Assembly: GCA_033064195.1 (NCBI GenBank)
Contig: JARBJD010000284.1
Coordinates: 1 to 64,000, forward strand
From: Blattamonas nauphoetae
Lineage: Eukaryota; Preaxostyla; Oxymonadida
Reading direction: 5' to 3'
DNA length: 64,000 nucleotides
Every line of letters begins with the position of its first letter. The stretch's first letter is position 1. The notes beneath the pieces were generated by a model, which saw only the letters and a program-made list of their open reading frames with translations, searched no databases and was not told the DNA's origin. Below are positions 52,348 through 64,000 of the stretch, in pieces. The position numbers and the translations under genes are program-made.

Positions 52348-53474
52348 CAGTCCTTTCCAAAAAGTTGATCAGGTGTTTCAAAAAGATGACTGATCGACTG
52401 GATACCCTCGCCCACAATACTGATTTTCCTCTCCTGACCACTTTCCACCCCTGACTCACCTCTCGTTTTAGAATACCTAGATGGACAGATAGTGACAAAA
52501 AAGATGGTCTGTCTTATTTTTCGCAAAACATGTGCACATTTTGTCGAGATTTTCTGACCACTTTTTTCATTCCAGATTTTGCTCTCATTATTCATCTTTC
52601 TCTCCAGCAGAACAAAATTCTTAATTAACACACAATATTATTCGGTGCCCCGCATTTTCCCCACTGCCACAGTTGTATTCTCTGACATAACATCTGAGAT
52701 TGACGAAAGGGATGTTGTGACATCACTACGGATTGAAACATCGACACAAAGCGAGATGAGAGAATTCGAGAAGAGGATAAATGCATAGAAGATGTGATCG
52801 AGTCTACAGAGAGATATTGGCAGTGTTCTGATGGTGTGAACAGCTCCGATCTTGAAGTTGTGAACAACTGATCAATTTGCAGGAACAAGTTGAGATAAAT
52901 GCCTAAGATGATAAGAGTAAGATAGAACACTCGTGAAAGTCAGATTACTATCCAGTGGAGAGAGACAATCAGATCGAGGGTTTCAAGATTGATTTTGAGC
53001 TGATAGTCCCTTCTACTACCAGATAGTTTTTCGTACCAGGATCGATAGACTGAGATTGAGATTATGAATGACGTGAAAAATCCATAAACTCGCATACACA
53101 TCAAATTGTCGACCCTGAATGATTGTGATCGACAGGTCAGAGAATACAACTGTGGCAGTGGGGAAAATGCGGGGCACCGAATAATATTGTGTGTTAATTA
53201 AGAATTTTGTTCTGCTGGAGAGAAAGATGAATAATGAGAGCAAAATCTGGAATGAAAAAAGTGGTCAGAAAATCTCGACAAAATGTGCACATGTTTTGCG
53301 AAAAATAAGACAGACCATCTTTTTTGTCACTATCTGTCCATCTAGGTATTCTAAAACGAGAGGTGAGTCAGGGGTGGAAAGTGGTCAGGAGAGGAAAATC
53401 AGTATTGTGGGCGAGGGTATCCAGTCGATCAGTCATCTTTTTGAAACACCTGATCAACTTTTTGGAAAGGACTG
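52348..53474. mobile_element. Fold-back Tc1/mariner-type element at a stop codon (1,127 bp)
   Basis: Ends CAGTCCTTTCCAAAAAGTTG and complement, flanked by TA (52346-52347, 53475-53476). Inverted arms of exactly 339 bp (52348-52686 and 53136-53474) match base for base over long stretches, with a unique 449-bp centre. No transposase. It has the same architecture as the element at 18882-20277 but a different sequence. The target TA was part of the TAA stop of the kinase gene at 53.5-61.6 kb. Confidence 0.85.
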
Positions 53475-54370
53475 TATGTGTCTGTTTTGGATAAACATTT
53501 GAATTCCTCCATCTCTTCTGAGATTGGAGTGGGTCGGAAGAGGTGAGAAATACTGTCAATTCGGATGGATGTTCTCTCTCCACTGAGAGTTATCTGAAGA
53601 AAAGAATAACGAGGGAAGAGAGAGTCAGACTTTAACTCTAACTGATGAAGGGATTCCTGACGCATAACACATTCCAGCCTCGCCATTCAGAAAGAATTGT
53701 ACTGTTCGAGGTGTTGAGGAGAGATTAAGTTCCATTCGAATGCAATCTCCTTCTTTTAGATCAGAGTGGCATTCTTGTTCCGATTGTGACAAGGGGGTGT
53801 TGAACCGGAGAATACCGTATCTGTTGAGACCGACCGAGTCTGAGACGATGAGAAAAGAGCAAAACAAACGGTCAACACCATCTTCAAGCTGTTCACGAAT
53901 GACAGGAATGGGTTCAGTGGAATCCATCAGACCAAAATAGAGATCTCCTTTGTCTTCTGAGAATGATGGTGGAGAAAAGAGTGATCATACCATCCAGAGA
54001 GAGAATCGTGAAGTCAACAGACATCACTCCATCCGTGAAAAGGTCGGCAAGAAATACTGAGCTGTTCAATGAATTATTATTTTCATCTTTACCAACATCA
54101 GTGCGAGTGATTTCGTTGCTGTTCTTCACAAGAAAGTGGGACGGATCTGTGAAGACGAAGGAAGGAGTTGCAGATGGGATGTGAAGGACTGATCCGGGCA
54201 CATCTCGTTGTTTCCCGACAGTCTCCTTCAGTTTTCTGTTCTCTTCCTGTGCTTTCGACAGTTCTGTTTCTTTCATCTGAAATTGGACATGAATTGTTTC
54301 GAATTCGATGCGTGTTGCAGCGAGTTCCTCAGCGAAGAAGCGAGAGAGTAGTGTTTCTGGACCCAACATA

Positions 54371-54693
54371 CAGGGTGAGCCAAAAGTAACCTTCATCCCA
54401 CAATTGTGTTTTTATGTCATCTTTTCGAAAACAAACATCAAATAGAGATCGTTGTCGCTATACTGTTTGCTCACCACCTCATTCACTGATTTCTTTCTAA
54501 TCAACTTCAGTGCAGTGTACGAATGAAGTCAGATCGTTCGCATGTCCCGATTTCTGACAAAAAACGAACGAGAATTCAGTTAAGCTTTAATGATCACTCT
54601 CTTCATATTTCACGTCTTGAAACTCTCTTTTTTAACTTTTGTCGAAAAAGGCTTTGATCGGCCCCTAGAGAAGGTTACTTTTGGCTCACCCTG
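54371..54693. mobile_element. Mariner-type MITE (323 bp)
   Basis: 24-bp perfect inverted ends starting CAGGGTGAGCCAAAAGTAAC, flanked by TA (54369-54370, 54694-54695). No coding capacity. The terminus is of the classic mariner kind (CAGGGTG-x4-AAAA). It lies in a coding exon of the kinase gene, and dropping it with one TA leaves NRLQSMLGPET in frame, matching NRLQKVLGPET in the paralog. Confidence 0.9.
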
Positions 54694-54750
54694 TACTCTG
54701 AAGACGATTTGTTCGAACGAGCTCGGCTGATGAGATACGTTGTGAAGGAT

Positions 54751-57700
54751 GTCGCAAGCTCCATCCGACACATAACCAGGGCTCATCAACAGATTGAGTG
54801 AGTCCCTGGGTCCGTTAAAGACGGTCCATGGGTTGGCCGATCAAACATAACAAACTGAAGCAACAGACCTCCTCGTCTTTAGCGGCAAAACTATCTGAAA
54901 CTATCCTCGAATTCATTATCGTTGATTCAACTTTCAAGCAGAATCTTTTCGAAATACCTCATTTCAGTTTTCAACTGTTTACGCCACAAACATCCAATAT
55001 CAAATGGACAAAATTGTTGAAAGCAGCAATGACTTGAAGGAGAAGGAATCGTACAACTGCTTCAAGAAGTAGATAATCACATCAGATGTTTCTATATCTC
55101 ACTGATCCGATCTCAAAGATTTCATTCCTGTTACGAACTGATGGCTACTCTGGCTCAATAACTTTTCTGAACACTCAAAATAGTGTGGAGAACGTGAACT
55201 AGATTGCTCTGATTCTTCGAAATCACATATGGACCTGGTAAACAAGCTAAATTGGACGAAGAGACAGGACGTCGTCAACTTCTTGAGAAGAAGATCAGAT
55301 TGATGCAGCAACCAAAAAAGATGAAACAAGATAAATGATACTGCCGCTATTTAAGACGAGGAGGAGGCAGACACAGGAAAAAGGAAAGATTACCAAGTCT
55401 TCATTTGAAGATCCCCGTGGAATAGATGATGATCATCACGACCTACTCCGTACCAGGACGATCAACATGGAGGTGGATCTTTCTGGACCAATGCCTGTTT
55501 TTTGACGCCAGAACCATATTCTGGTCATTTCGGGAGGCGAACTTTCATGTTGCTCTAAGTGGAAAAGGAAAGGACGAAATGAAGATTGATACCTCTCAAT
55601 ACCGATAGCTGGCCACGTCCAGCATGGAAGTGCCGAGTTTCTCGATCGTCAACCGTTCTGGTGCTCGCTGGCGGACCCACCACAAGGACAGATCGAGGTG
55701 AGATGAGAAAGCAGTTGCGCGTACGAATAGTCTTGGAAAATAACTGCAACTCACTCCAGACAGCCATAAGATACCAAGAAATCGACCGCAGATCATACAA
55801 GAATATGATCAAGTCGCAAATACTGAGTCGGAGATCCAACGGTGAGTTATCCACAATTTGATCAATCTTCTCCGCGCATTTACATCGTCCCTTCTAAATC
55901 CAAGTACTCTTCATTGCGGAATATCTCAACACCAGTTCATAAGTGGTTCCCATCATGAACTTTCCAGCGGACGATCATTTCGTAATCAAATGGATTTTGC
56001 ACTCTCAAAGACGTATAAAAATCCCATCGGCAACGATTTTCTTGATAGAATACGACAATTCACCCTCATTCACGTCAGACCCATCGCACAATCTTTATCA
56101 TCCAATCGACAAACAAAACAGCCCTGTAAACTCGAATAGAGGGCACATCGTCGGAATACGAGTCGCACAGGGTAGATTATTCAGCACGTTCGCGATGGAT
56201 TGCTTCATTTAAAGGATGAGTCCAAATCGATCTCAGCCGTTCACAAGTTGGCTCATTTGAGCACGTAAAGTGGCCTCCTCAAGCTTCCGAAGAAGAGAGT
56301 TGATTGTTTCAAAGAAGAGATTCAGATCTGGGTGAAGTAGTGTCAGTACAGAACACCATCTCTCCAAGCATGAAGTAGACACACCCTGATCAAGCGAACT
56401 CGGGAAAAACAAAGAAAGATGCGGGTCAGTTGATCAGCCCTCCTCTTCCATCCACTCGCGTGGGAATAATCCGTGCAAAACGATGAAGAGCTATCCAACA
56501 CCAACAAGAGACACACCATCATACTCTCGTCCGAGACATCTGGATTTGGGAAGTCCTCATACTCTCTTTGAAGAGAGACACTCTCAGAAATTCCTATAGT
56601 CAGACCATCCTGCCAATGGTACTGCTGGATAACTAGGTTCGACATGAATAGTCATCGTTGCCGGCAGAGAAGAAGAGGACACGAGATGCTCGCAGCACCA
56701 CACTGTCGGATGAACAAACAAGCAGGAGCTCATCAAGAACCACGCCAATCCGCAAGTGAGACTTCGAATTGAAGACTCGATCACGTCCGGAAGTATTTCC
56801 ATCCAGTTTCTGACAGGCCACTTGGCACCGATTAGCAAATTATCAGTCGAGATCGACCATGTGAATGTCTTCAAATAGAAAACATTTAGAACATTTGGCG
56901 GGAGCTGGACATCCATTCTAATTCGCAAACCGACTCTAGTTTGACGGCGTTTCAGTGCTACAAGCTTGGCAGAGCGACACACAGTCGGTTGAACAATCCA
57001 GCAAGATTTCAACAAGAAGAACGCCAGTCTGCATGCTCTTTTCATCAAATGAAAAACACGCTGAACTGTTGGAGGGGTGGGACGTGCGTAATTATTCGTA
57101 CAACGGCTCCTCAATATTCAGACGTGCGTTGGAAGGCTCCAACAAGAGTCGATCAGAGAAAGATCGCTCGAATTGTCTCACGGAGCATTGCCTCCTTTGT
57201 CGCCAGATCCATCGCATGGCGATGTTGGTTGTGTTCTCTCATCCCGTCCAGCAGCGGGGCAACATGAGAGTACACACCTTCCAATACCGGAAAGCTTGAG
57301 ACAATTCTACTATAGTTGACAAGCAACGATTATCTATCCTCAAACCTCAATGGAAGGGTCGTTCCAGTCTTTAGACCCAAATCCTTTCAAATCATCAACT
57401 TTCGAAGGAGCTGAGATTCTAATGAAGTAGGAGGGTCTTAGCGTTGAAAGTGTGTTCTGGTCCGTTGTGAAGTTGAGTGACAAACGCAGAGAAGGCTCAA
57501 CAGATTCATAGTCGTTGGAAGCGGAGATTCTGAGTAGCACACACTGCAGAACCGTGTTACAGTTGGAGATGAAGTCGAATCAGATCATCTGACATTTGGA
57601 GAAGAATGCACGCCTGAAGGAAGCCGAACAGAATCGAATGGAGTTCATGTGGAAAATGAAATCACGGTCAAGATACCGTTCTGTCCAGCAATTTCCGATC

Positions 57701-59608
57701 TGAAGTTCGAGAACTTGAACTCTCTCCATACCGACTGCCATGTGACGTTGATTGAGACCGGTCTGATTGTTGGAGAATCACTGAATATCACACTGAACTC
57801 CTCGTACTCCTTCATCGCAACAGTCACTTCGAAAATAGAAGCCAAACGCAATCACATCGATCAAAGCGACTGAAACGGATCAGGGAGAGACCATCTTCTG
57901 TGCAGCGACATCAGACTCGACTGTCTCTCGTCCTGACAATGTCATTGCGTCAGTTCTAACTCGTCGTTCGAATCAAATGTGTTCAGAAGGGATCACGTGC
58001 GTCATTGCTCCTCGATTGAGGATGGATGAACGATTCTGGAAGGGATTAGGCCTTTGTCGCTGTCGCTCTCGATCATTTCCATCTCCACACAGAAAGAACA
58101 AGCAAGAAATGAGTACCGGTCGTGAAGTTTGGATTGAAGAAGGACCGACAACGGAACTACTACTTTCATTTCCCTCATCGATGTCAGGATTTGAAGAAAG
58201 ATGAATGACAGGAATCTCAGGATGTCACCTTGGGATTCATCATGCTCAACTTCGAGCGAGCTGACGACGAAAGCAGATAATTGTTTGTGGGAGAGTGGAA
58301 TCCTGAACTTACTGAACAAGGAAGACAGCCATTAAACAGACCGACCTGGCACGTCTCGCAAGGAGCGATATATGTGAAGGGAGGGATCCTGACGATTGAA
58401 ACGAGTGCGCTCTGTCACAACAGTCGTTTCTCAGAAAGTGCAGAGAATGAGATTGGGAATCTGTATGGAGGAGCTGGAATGGAGAGGCTCTCATCGTGGA
58501 TCTCGACGAGTGATTGTTCACTCACATCAAAGAAGTGATTTCTCGCTCGCTGTTCTTCGTCTCAACACTCTCTTCATCGCATACAAGCGAACTGAGCACC
58601 GAGAAAGCGGGATGTAAAGTGTCAAAGATAGGCACAACGGTGATTCCATGTTCTACCTTCGGGGAAGTGTTCGATATGCAGGAAAATGGGATTGAAAGAA
58701 GATGACTGACAGAAATGAGTTTGCCTGTATCGTCGAAGTCAGGATTCGAGAAGAGTGGGGAATGGCGTGGATGAATTGTGATTGAACTGAACGAAACGAC
58801 GATAGCGTTATTGATTCAGAAGACTTCAAAAGTGAGTCGAGTTGTCTCCTCACTCGTTCCGCATTGGGATATGCGAAGCCTTCGGGAGATCTCCTCGCTT
58901 CTGGTAGCGAGTCGAGTGCTCCTCACCATTTGTATGTGAGTGGAGTTTCCCGAATGGTCATTTCACGTGGTTGGCGAAACCACCACCGCTTTCGATATCT
59001 ACTCCGCTCCAGTCCTAATCGTCCGATAAGACTCCTCGCTCGCCAACTGCTGGTGCCAGCTTTGGAGGAAGCACGGCCGTTGTTGATGTAAAAGGGGAGC
59101 AAGTGGGTAGAGTCGTGGAAGATTTCTTCTTTTCTAATTCTCATTCTTACTTTCCACTTGATTTTAGTCCTTTTCAAAACTCAATCTGTTGATGAGCCCT
59201 GGTTATGTGTCGGATGGAGCTTGCGACATCCTTGACACAAACCAGTGCTCATCAACCTCTTTCTCTGTCACACAGCAGTTGAAAGAGGACATCGGTATCT
59301 CTTTAGCACTGCGGCGTTTTAAGTAGTAACCTTTTGGTGGTTTTCATTTCATGTCATTCTGACTTTTCGGTTTCTCCAGTTTTTCATCCCCGTTGGGGCT
59401 TTTCTGGAGTAATGGGTTGATCCCATCCTTTTGCTCATCAACCGCCCCCACTTGGGCAGAACCGGCTCGATGATTAACCTCTCGGGTCGGGATTTTTCTT
59501 TCAACAGATAAAACTTTGATTATTTTGTTTGTTGATCGGCCAACCCATGGACCGTCTTTAACGGACCCAGGGACTCACTCAATCTGTTGATGAGCACTGG
59601 TTTGTGTC
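54751..59608. mobile_element. Element with DIRS-type termini (4,858 bp), broken
   Basis: A 63-bp sequence starting CTCATCAACAGATTGAGTGA (54782-54844) is perfectly inverted at 59532-59594. Outer tips are 31 bp (54751-54781) and 14 bp (59595-59608). Both tips recur joined and complementary at 59180-59256 through ATCCTT. AAGGAT (the complement) flanks the element on both sides (54745-54750, 59609-59614), as expected if a circular form recombined with a matching target core. Size equals a classical DIRS element. The interior is broken plus-strand debris; parts near 57.3-58.8 kb resemble the host beta-helix surface family rather than retrotransposon enzymes, so it may be a cargo-bearing, non-autonomous member. 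Confidence 0.7.
59180..59256. repeat. Internal complementary region of the 54.8-59.6 kb element
   Basis: A 77-bp block: complement of 17 bp of the left repeat, complement of the 31-bp left tip, ATCCTT, complement of the 14-bp right tip, and 9 bp of the repeat. Each segment matches its terminal counterpart exactly. It lies about 350 bp from the right end. Confidence 0.8.
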
Positions 59609-61860
59609 AAGGATTCTGAGAACACGAATGAGAAGAGGATGAGATGAAAGAATGAATGAAGAAAAGGCACACTTTGCTCAGAAGCAGAGAGAGAAGAATC
59701 TGGGTATCTCCCACAATCCGTTCCTTCTTGCAAACGCGATTAATGTCAAATCCCAAAACCGATTTCTCAATCTCCACAGAACTCCCTCCAACAATCCACG
59801 AACGAGATGTCAACATTTCCAGAAGAAGCTGCCCAAATGCCCACATATCTCCCGCTGCTGACCCAATCTGGAAATCTGACTGCATCGTCAGTTTAAAGAA
59901 TTCTGGCGCCCAAAACTGCATCGTTCCACATTCGGCCGGGTTGCTTGTTTTCATTGTCCCAGTCCCAACAACTCCTCCAAAATCTCCTGAAATATCACAC
60001 AGAACACATACAAGAACATCAAAGATTAAAGATAAGAGAAGAAAACACACAAGACAACGAAAAAAGGAAGAAATCGAGAGAAAACAACAAACCAAGTTTC
60101 GCAATCCCATCTTTCCCAATCAGAACATTCGGTCCCTTCAGATCTCCATAGATCTCTCCACGCGAATGCAGAAACGCAATTCCATCGAGGATATCTCTCA
60201 TCACACGATATACTCGCTGAAACAAGAAAAAACAATCACAAATCATGGCACAAATAACATGAAGAAATCAAATATTCAATAAGATAGATGGAAATGAAGA
60301 AACGAGAAGCACACACCACAACATCCATCTTCCCCCCAAGTTTCTGGTTTTCGGAGATTTCCGATTGAAGCGAGTGAGAACACAGTTCCAGAACCACGTA
60401 ATGTGCAGTGTCTCCTTTAATTGCCTCCACAAACCCAACCACATTCCGATGCTGGTACTTCGAAAGTTTCGCGATCTCGTGTTCATTCTTCTTGAAATCT
60501 GATTCCGATGTGAACGGCAGGATCTTCATCGCAAAATGTTCATCCGATGGTGTCTTCGACACTTCGTGCACTGATCCAAATCTTCCTTGGCCCAGTGTTC
60601 GGACAAACTTGTCTGACATTCATGGAAAAAGGAGAAGAATCAGAGAATAAATTGGAGTGCGCTCAACGGAAAGAAAACAGAATGAAAAATGAACGCAAAA
60701 TGAGAACAATCAATCATACATGGCTCAGGAACCTTGACTTCAAATCGGTTCTTTGATTTTGGCTTGGGTTGAACTTTTGTCATTTTATCTTCTTCCTTTT
60801 GTTTGTTCTTTTCATCTTCTTTTTCTCTCTTCTCTTTTTCATTTTGTTCCGCTTGTTCACGAGCTAGTCGGACATCTTCCTCGTTCCTCACTCTTTCCTC
60901 TTCTTTTGCCTTCTCCTTCGCAATCTTCTCCTTTTCTTCCTGCGGTCGACGTCTCTCTTCTTCATCAGCTCGTTTACGTGCAATCCTTTCCTCCTCTTGG
61001 TTTTCCTTAACAAATGTGAAAGTTTCACCTTTTCCAAGTCTGTAATCTTCTTCAGTCAGTGTTATCGAAACGATGTCCTGGTGTGGACGATATAGTCAAA
61101 AATTACGTAGGGAAACAAAAAGAATCATACAAACTGATGAGAATCATGAGAAAAACAACACAAATACGACCAAAATTAATGGCGGGGCACATACATGGAA
61201 GGTGAGTTTGAGCGTCAGTGTTCCCTTCCCAGCAAAGATCGGATCAATCATCAAGGTCCTATTTTCACCTTTTTCCCAATTCTATGTGTTAATGGAGAGA
61301 GAAAGATTTTGAGAGAATGATTTGAATGTTGATTGAAGTAAAAGACAAGAGATGAGAGAATAGACATCTCTCCAGGCAATATTGTGGAAGTACGATTCAA
61401 AGAAGATCAAGATAGCTTGAAATACAGTTCCAAAATCGGTATCCACGAGCTTGTACTCAATGATTTGTCCGACAGGAAGCTTGAATGTGATTGATTCGAG
61501 AGTCTCATATTCTTCATTTTCAAACAACATCTCATCTGCACTTTGAGCATTCCTGAAAGAGAGAATATGGCGAACAAATAGCCAGATGACAATCATAATA
61601 CCAATTGAACAGAGCATCACAGTGTCCATGATGGAGATCGTGAGTCTGGGGTGAAGTGTATTCTAGATCGTCCCAACAGACATTTATTTGGCGACACTGG
61701 CACGATCAAGATGACTCATCAGATTTTTCATCTGTGTATCAACTATGACACCAAGTTTCACGAACTTTTGAATCCAAAACCGAATGTTCTAAGAATGAGA
61801 TCATGTCATCTCGACTGATCTGAAATGTATCTTAAAATTAATGATACTCGCGAGCATAAT

Positions 61861-63518
61861 TCACCAGAAAAGCCATGGCTGGTCCCCCAGACAGATGATT
61901 CTGACCCTGCGGGGCGTGTTCTGGCGACGTTCAAAAATAGAGACATTCAAACCTGTTGGGTGTGATTCCGAGCTCACAACTGCCAATATTCGCGGGAAGT
62001 CCTCATCCGGAAACCATCCATACACCGGTCCACCAGAATGACCTCCTGGGTTGATCAGAGGAAGACGTTGATTGTAAGCGATGAATGGAATGGGAGAGAT
62101 GATGAATTAGGATCAGGTGAATATGAAGTTTATGAAGAAGGAAAATGACACAAACGAGTTAGATCGAACGATGTTGTGTAGAAGTGTGAAGTGAGGGGTC
62201 CGATCGGCACGGAATCCATTGATAGGAGATGGCCAGAATCTTGAATAAATGGCAGGACACCCTATAATGACAGAGGAGGAGAGAAAACATCAGAAAGAAC
62301 GATGTCGGTGATGAAAAAGGACGGCGAAGATTCAGACATCTTTCAGCCCTGTATCTGGCTGAGGATATCCCACATTTGTCCAATCCGTCCGATTGATCCA
62401 GTTTGGATCAAATTCAGTCGTCCCAAAGAATCCTGTGAACACCAAAAGACAATCGCGAAAAAGTGACTGCAGACCCATTTCAACGCCAAAAGGCTTCTGA
62501 AGCTTGAGACATGCATAGTCAAATGCAGCTTGCATTGCATCAATCGCGTTGGAATTCTGAGTAAAAGCAAAAACCCGCTCGACGTCGGAATAACCGAGTG
62601 GGGCTGTTTTGTGATAGTATGCGGGGAGAAAGCTGAAAGAGAGAGTTATTGAGTTCGAATCAAACCGGATTCGATCTATTGAACCATCTGACTTCCATGG
62701 AATACAATGTGAGGCGGTTAGAACAATATCTGTATCAACCTGGAAATGATGGGATGAAGAAACGAGATAAGATGAGATACCAACGTGCCGGTACAGATTC
62801 CCTTAGGAGAGATTAATAAACCGATCGCTGAATATGGGTAACTCGAGTTTTTGAGCTCTTTTCGGTCATCATCAAGGAAGACGTGGAGAGGCTTGTTTTT
62901 GGTGCTGCTGGTTGAGTTGGATGTCGTGTTATCTTCTGAACCGGAAAGACCAAAGCTGAAATCAAGAGTAGGTGGACGGAATCCTCGGAGGTTCTCTCCT
63001 CCGGGAATGGAGACATGCACAAATGTCGGACGGTTCCCTTTCGCTGATTTGCTGAGAATGATGGGGATAGTGATGAAAAAGGAAAAAAACGATGATGAAG
63101 ATCCGAGAAGACTGTCGAGAGGAGTCGTTGGAATGTTTCCCTTCGATCCTTTCGTCGATGAAGTCTCATCGTTGGGGCGGAGAGAATCGGCTAACAATTC
63201 AATTAACGGTTCCCCACTCAAAGGTTGATATTGTGATTGAAATTGTTCTGTATCAGAACACAGTCCAGGATTTTTATTTGATTGGCGACGGACTTTGAGG
63301 CGATCTCGCAATTCTCGTTTTGTGAGTGGAGAATTCACAAAAGAAAGGTATAGTTGATCTGATTTCTTTGTCTTTCTTGGAGAACACTTTCCGGTACTCG
63401 TGCAGTTCAAACATTCGTCGAATTGTTGTGTCGATCCTGTTGAGATGATGAGATGCGAAAAAGGCAGACGGGATTCAGAATGAAAAGATGAGAATATGAA
63501 GATCACGAAAGAAATCAT
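61861..63518 (-). CDS. Secreted trypsin-like serine peptidase
   Basis: Four exons with consistent phases: 63518-62781, 62739-62338, 62261-62156, 62045-61861; 476 residues; introns 41, 76 and 110 nt. Signal peptide MISFVIFIFSSFHSES. A Ser-rich pro-region of about 220 residues precedes the chymotrypsin-like fold (YPYSAIGLLISPKGICTGTL). Catalytic triad: His257 in VLTASHC, Asp320 in AAFDYACLKL, Ser419 in RGHSGGPVYGW. The layout recalls secreted S1-family (V8/trypsin-like) peptidases. It would act outside the cell or in the digestive vacuole (inference). Its 3' end lies about 230 bp upstream of the start of the CBM20-like/kinase gene, same strand. The frame shows no damage. Confidence 0.85.
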
Positions 63519-63668
63519 GTTAGAGGGGCCCAGAGCCAGTACGCGCTGTAGTTAAAATCCATTCGCACAGATCATTAAATGTTGTTTGGATCGAAATTCG
63601 CTCTGCCAATTCTTTTCAACATATCTATTTCACCCGTTGGGTGACTTGATTTAATTCATTTTTGTTGT

Positions 63669-64000
63669 ATGGAGCAGCCAAATCGTCTGTTTCTCTTTCT
63701 TTTATCCCAATTCATGTCGAATCATGAATTTGATTTTTACAGCAAAAGCAAAACGATCAACCAGTACTCCTCATCGATCTCGATCAAAATCTCCATACGC
63801 ACAGCCTTTAACGACGCGAAATCAAACACCAAGCCAAAAGACCCGTCCAACCTCCAAACAATGTTCTGCTCGATCTCCTGTCACGCCCAGATCCACATCA
63901 ACCCCAAAAATTACACCAGTACTTCGTTCAGAACAAGTTTCTAAAGATCGCCCAAAAGAATCTTTCCCAGCCCTCTCTAAACCTCGAACCCCACCACGTG
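63669..64000 (+). CDS. Ser/Pro/Arg-rich protein, 3' part beyond window
   Basis: An ATG at 63669, a 16-nt first exon (MEQPN plus one base), an intron at 63685-63742 (GTCTGT...TTTTTACAG, 58 nt), then an open frame to the window edge: KAKRSTSTPHRSRSKSPYAQ and further basic Ser/Pro/Thr-rich sequence, low complexity. Possibly a disordered N terminus of a regulatory or cytoskeletal protein; no domain is visible. It is divergent from the peptidase gene, with about 150 bp between the start codons. Confidence 0.5.

Larger units (their letters stand above)
53429..61629 (-). pseudogene. CBM20-like / coiled-coil / kinase / SPRY gene carrying three insertions
   Basis: Exons read: 61629-61426, 61281-61195, 61077-60720, 60612-60317, 60216-60093, 59986-59673, 59615-59609 continuing at 54744, a MITE at 54371-54693, then to 53991, 53956-53631, 53593 onward. 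Kinase exons have the same lengths as at 28432 (296, 124, 314 nt). Order: membrane-anchor-like start, the C-terminal half of a starch-binding CBM20 (FKLPVGQIIEYKLVDTDFGT then NWEKGENRTL), an 80-residue charged coiled coil, kinase (LGQGRFGSV, FAMKIL, YGDLKGPNVLI, GDFGG), coiled coil, SPRY. A 4.86-kb DIRS-type element follows the 7th base of one exon, the MITE lies in the same exon, and a fold-back replaces the TAA stop, adding about 16 residues (to 53429). Frames agree across all three insertions, but the gene is very likely not expressed as a full protein. Confidence 0.7.

Noticed and set aside
54751-59608. Interpretation as a Polinton because of 6-bp flanking repeats
   Set aside because: The flanking six bases also occur inside the internal complementary block, the termini are split into unequal tips, and no Polinton genes are visible; DIRS-type logic explains more.

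Overview
The window looks like nuclear DNA of an anaerobic protist, most likely an oxymonad close to Blattamonas (inference). Grounds: compact genes split by very short GT-AG introns (32 to about 160 nt), an expanded family of about 357-residue helical-repeat proteins, SPRY-tailed protein kinases, beta-helix surface proteins, and no bacterial operon features. The assignment rests on remembered family resemblance, not on a search.

Layout. 1-9.8 kb: a capsid-bearing virus-like element whose left end lies outside the window. It holds two adjacent capsid-like genes (one broken), small virion-like proteins, an S74-type fibre chaperone, a zinc-ribbon-like repeat protein and an array of about ten hairpin-forming repeats. 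10-21 kb: three paralogous helical-repeat genes, one split by a fold-back transposon, with two minisatellites and a decayed surface-protein gene between them. 22-32 kb: a cyclin-like gene, a beta-helix membrane protein, a predicted pseudokinase, an intact kinase-SPRY gene and a second type of helical-repeat gene. 32.6-36.1 kb: a long helical-repeat gene with five recognised exons. 36.7-38.2 kb: a damaged coiled-coil/SPRY gene.

38.5-52.3 kb: one large host gene spread over 13.7 kb by a Mutator-like insertion, a 7.5 kb element with DIRS-type termini, and a pogo transposon nested in the latter. 52.3-61.6 kb: a CBM20-like/coiled-coil/kinase/SPRY gene carrying three insertions: a fold-back element at its stop codon, a mariner-type MITE, and a second element with DIRS-type termini. 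61.9-63.5 kb: a secreted trypsin-like peptidase with a complete triad. From 63.7 kb: the start of a Ser/Pro/Arg-rich gene that runs off the edge.

The unifying theme is dense, mostly precise transposon insertion into members of expanded host families. Target duplications allow the insertions to be typed: TA for three Tc1/mariner-type elements and one pogo, 9 bp for the Mutator-like element, and circle-junction-like cores for the two DIRS-type elements. In the best cases removing the insertion leaves the host frame intact, so these insertions look young. All exon boundaries were read by eye from splice signals, phase and paralog comparison; none is backed by transcript data.
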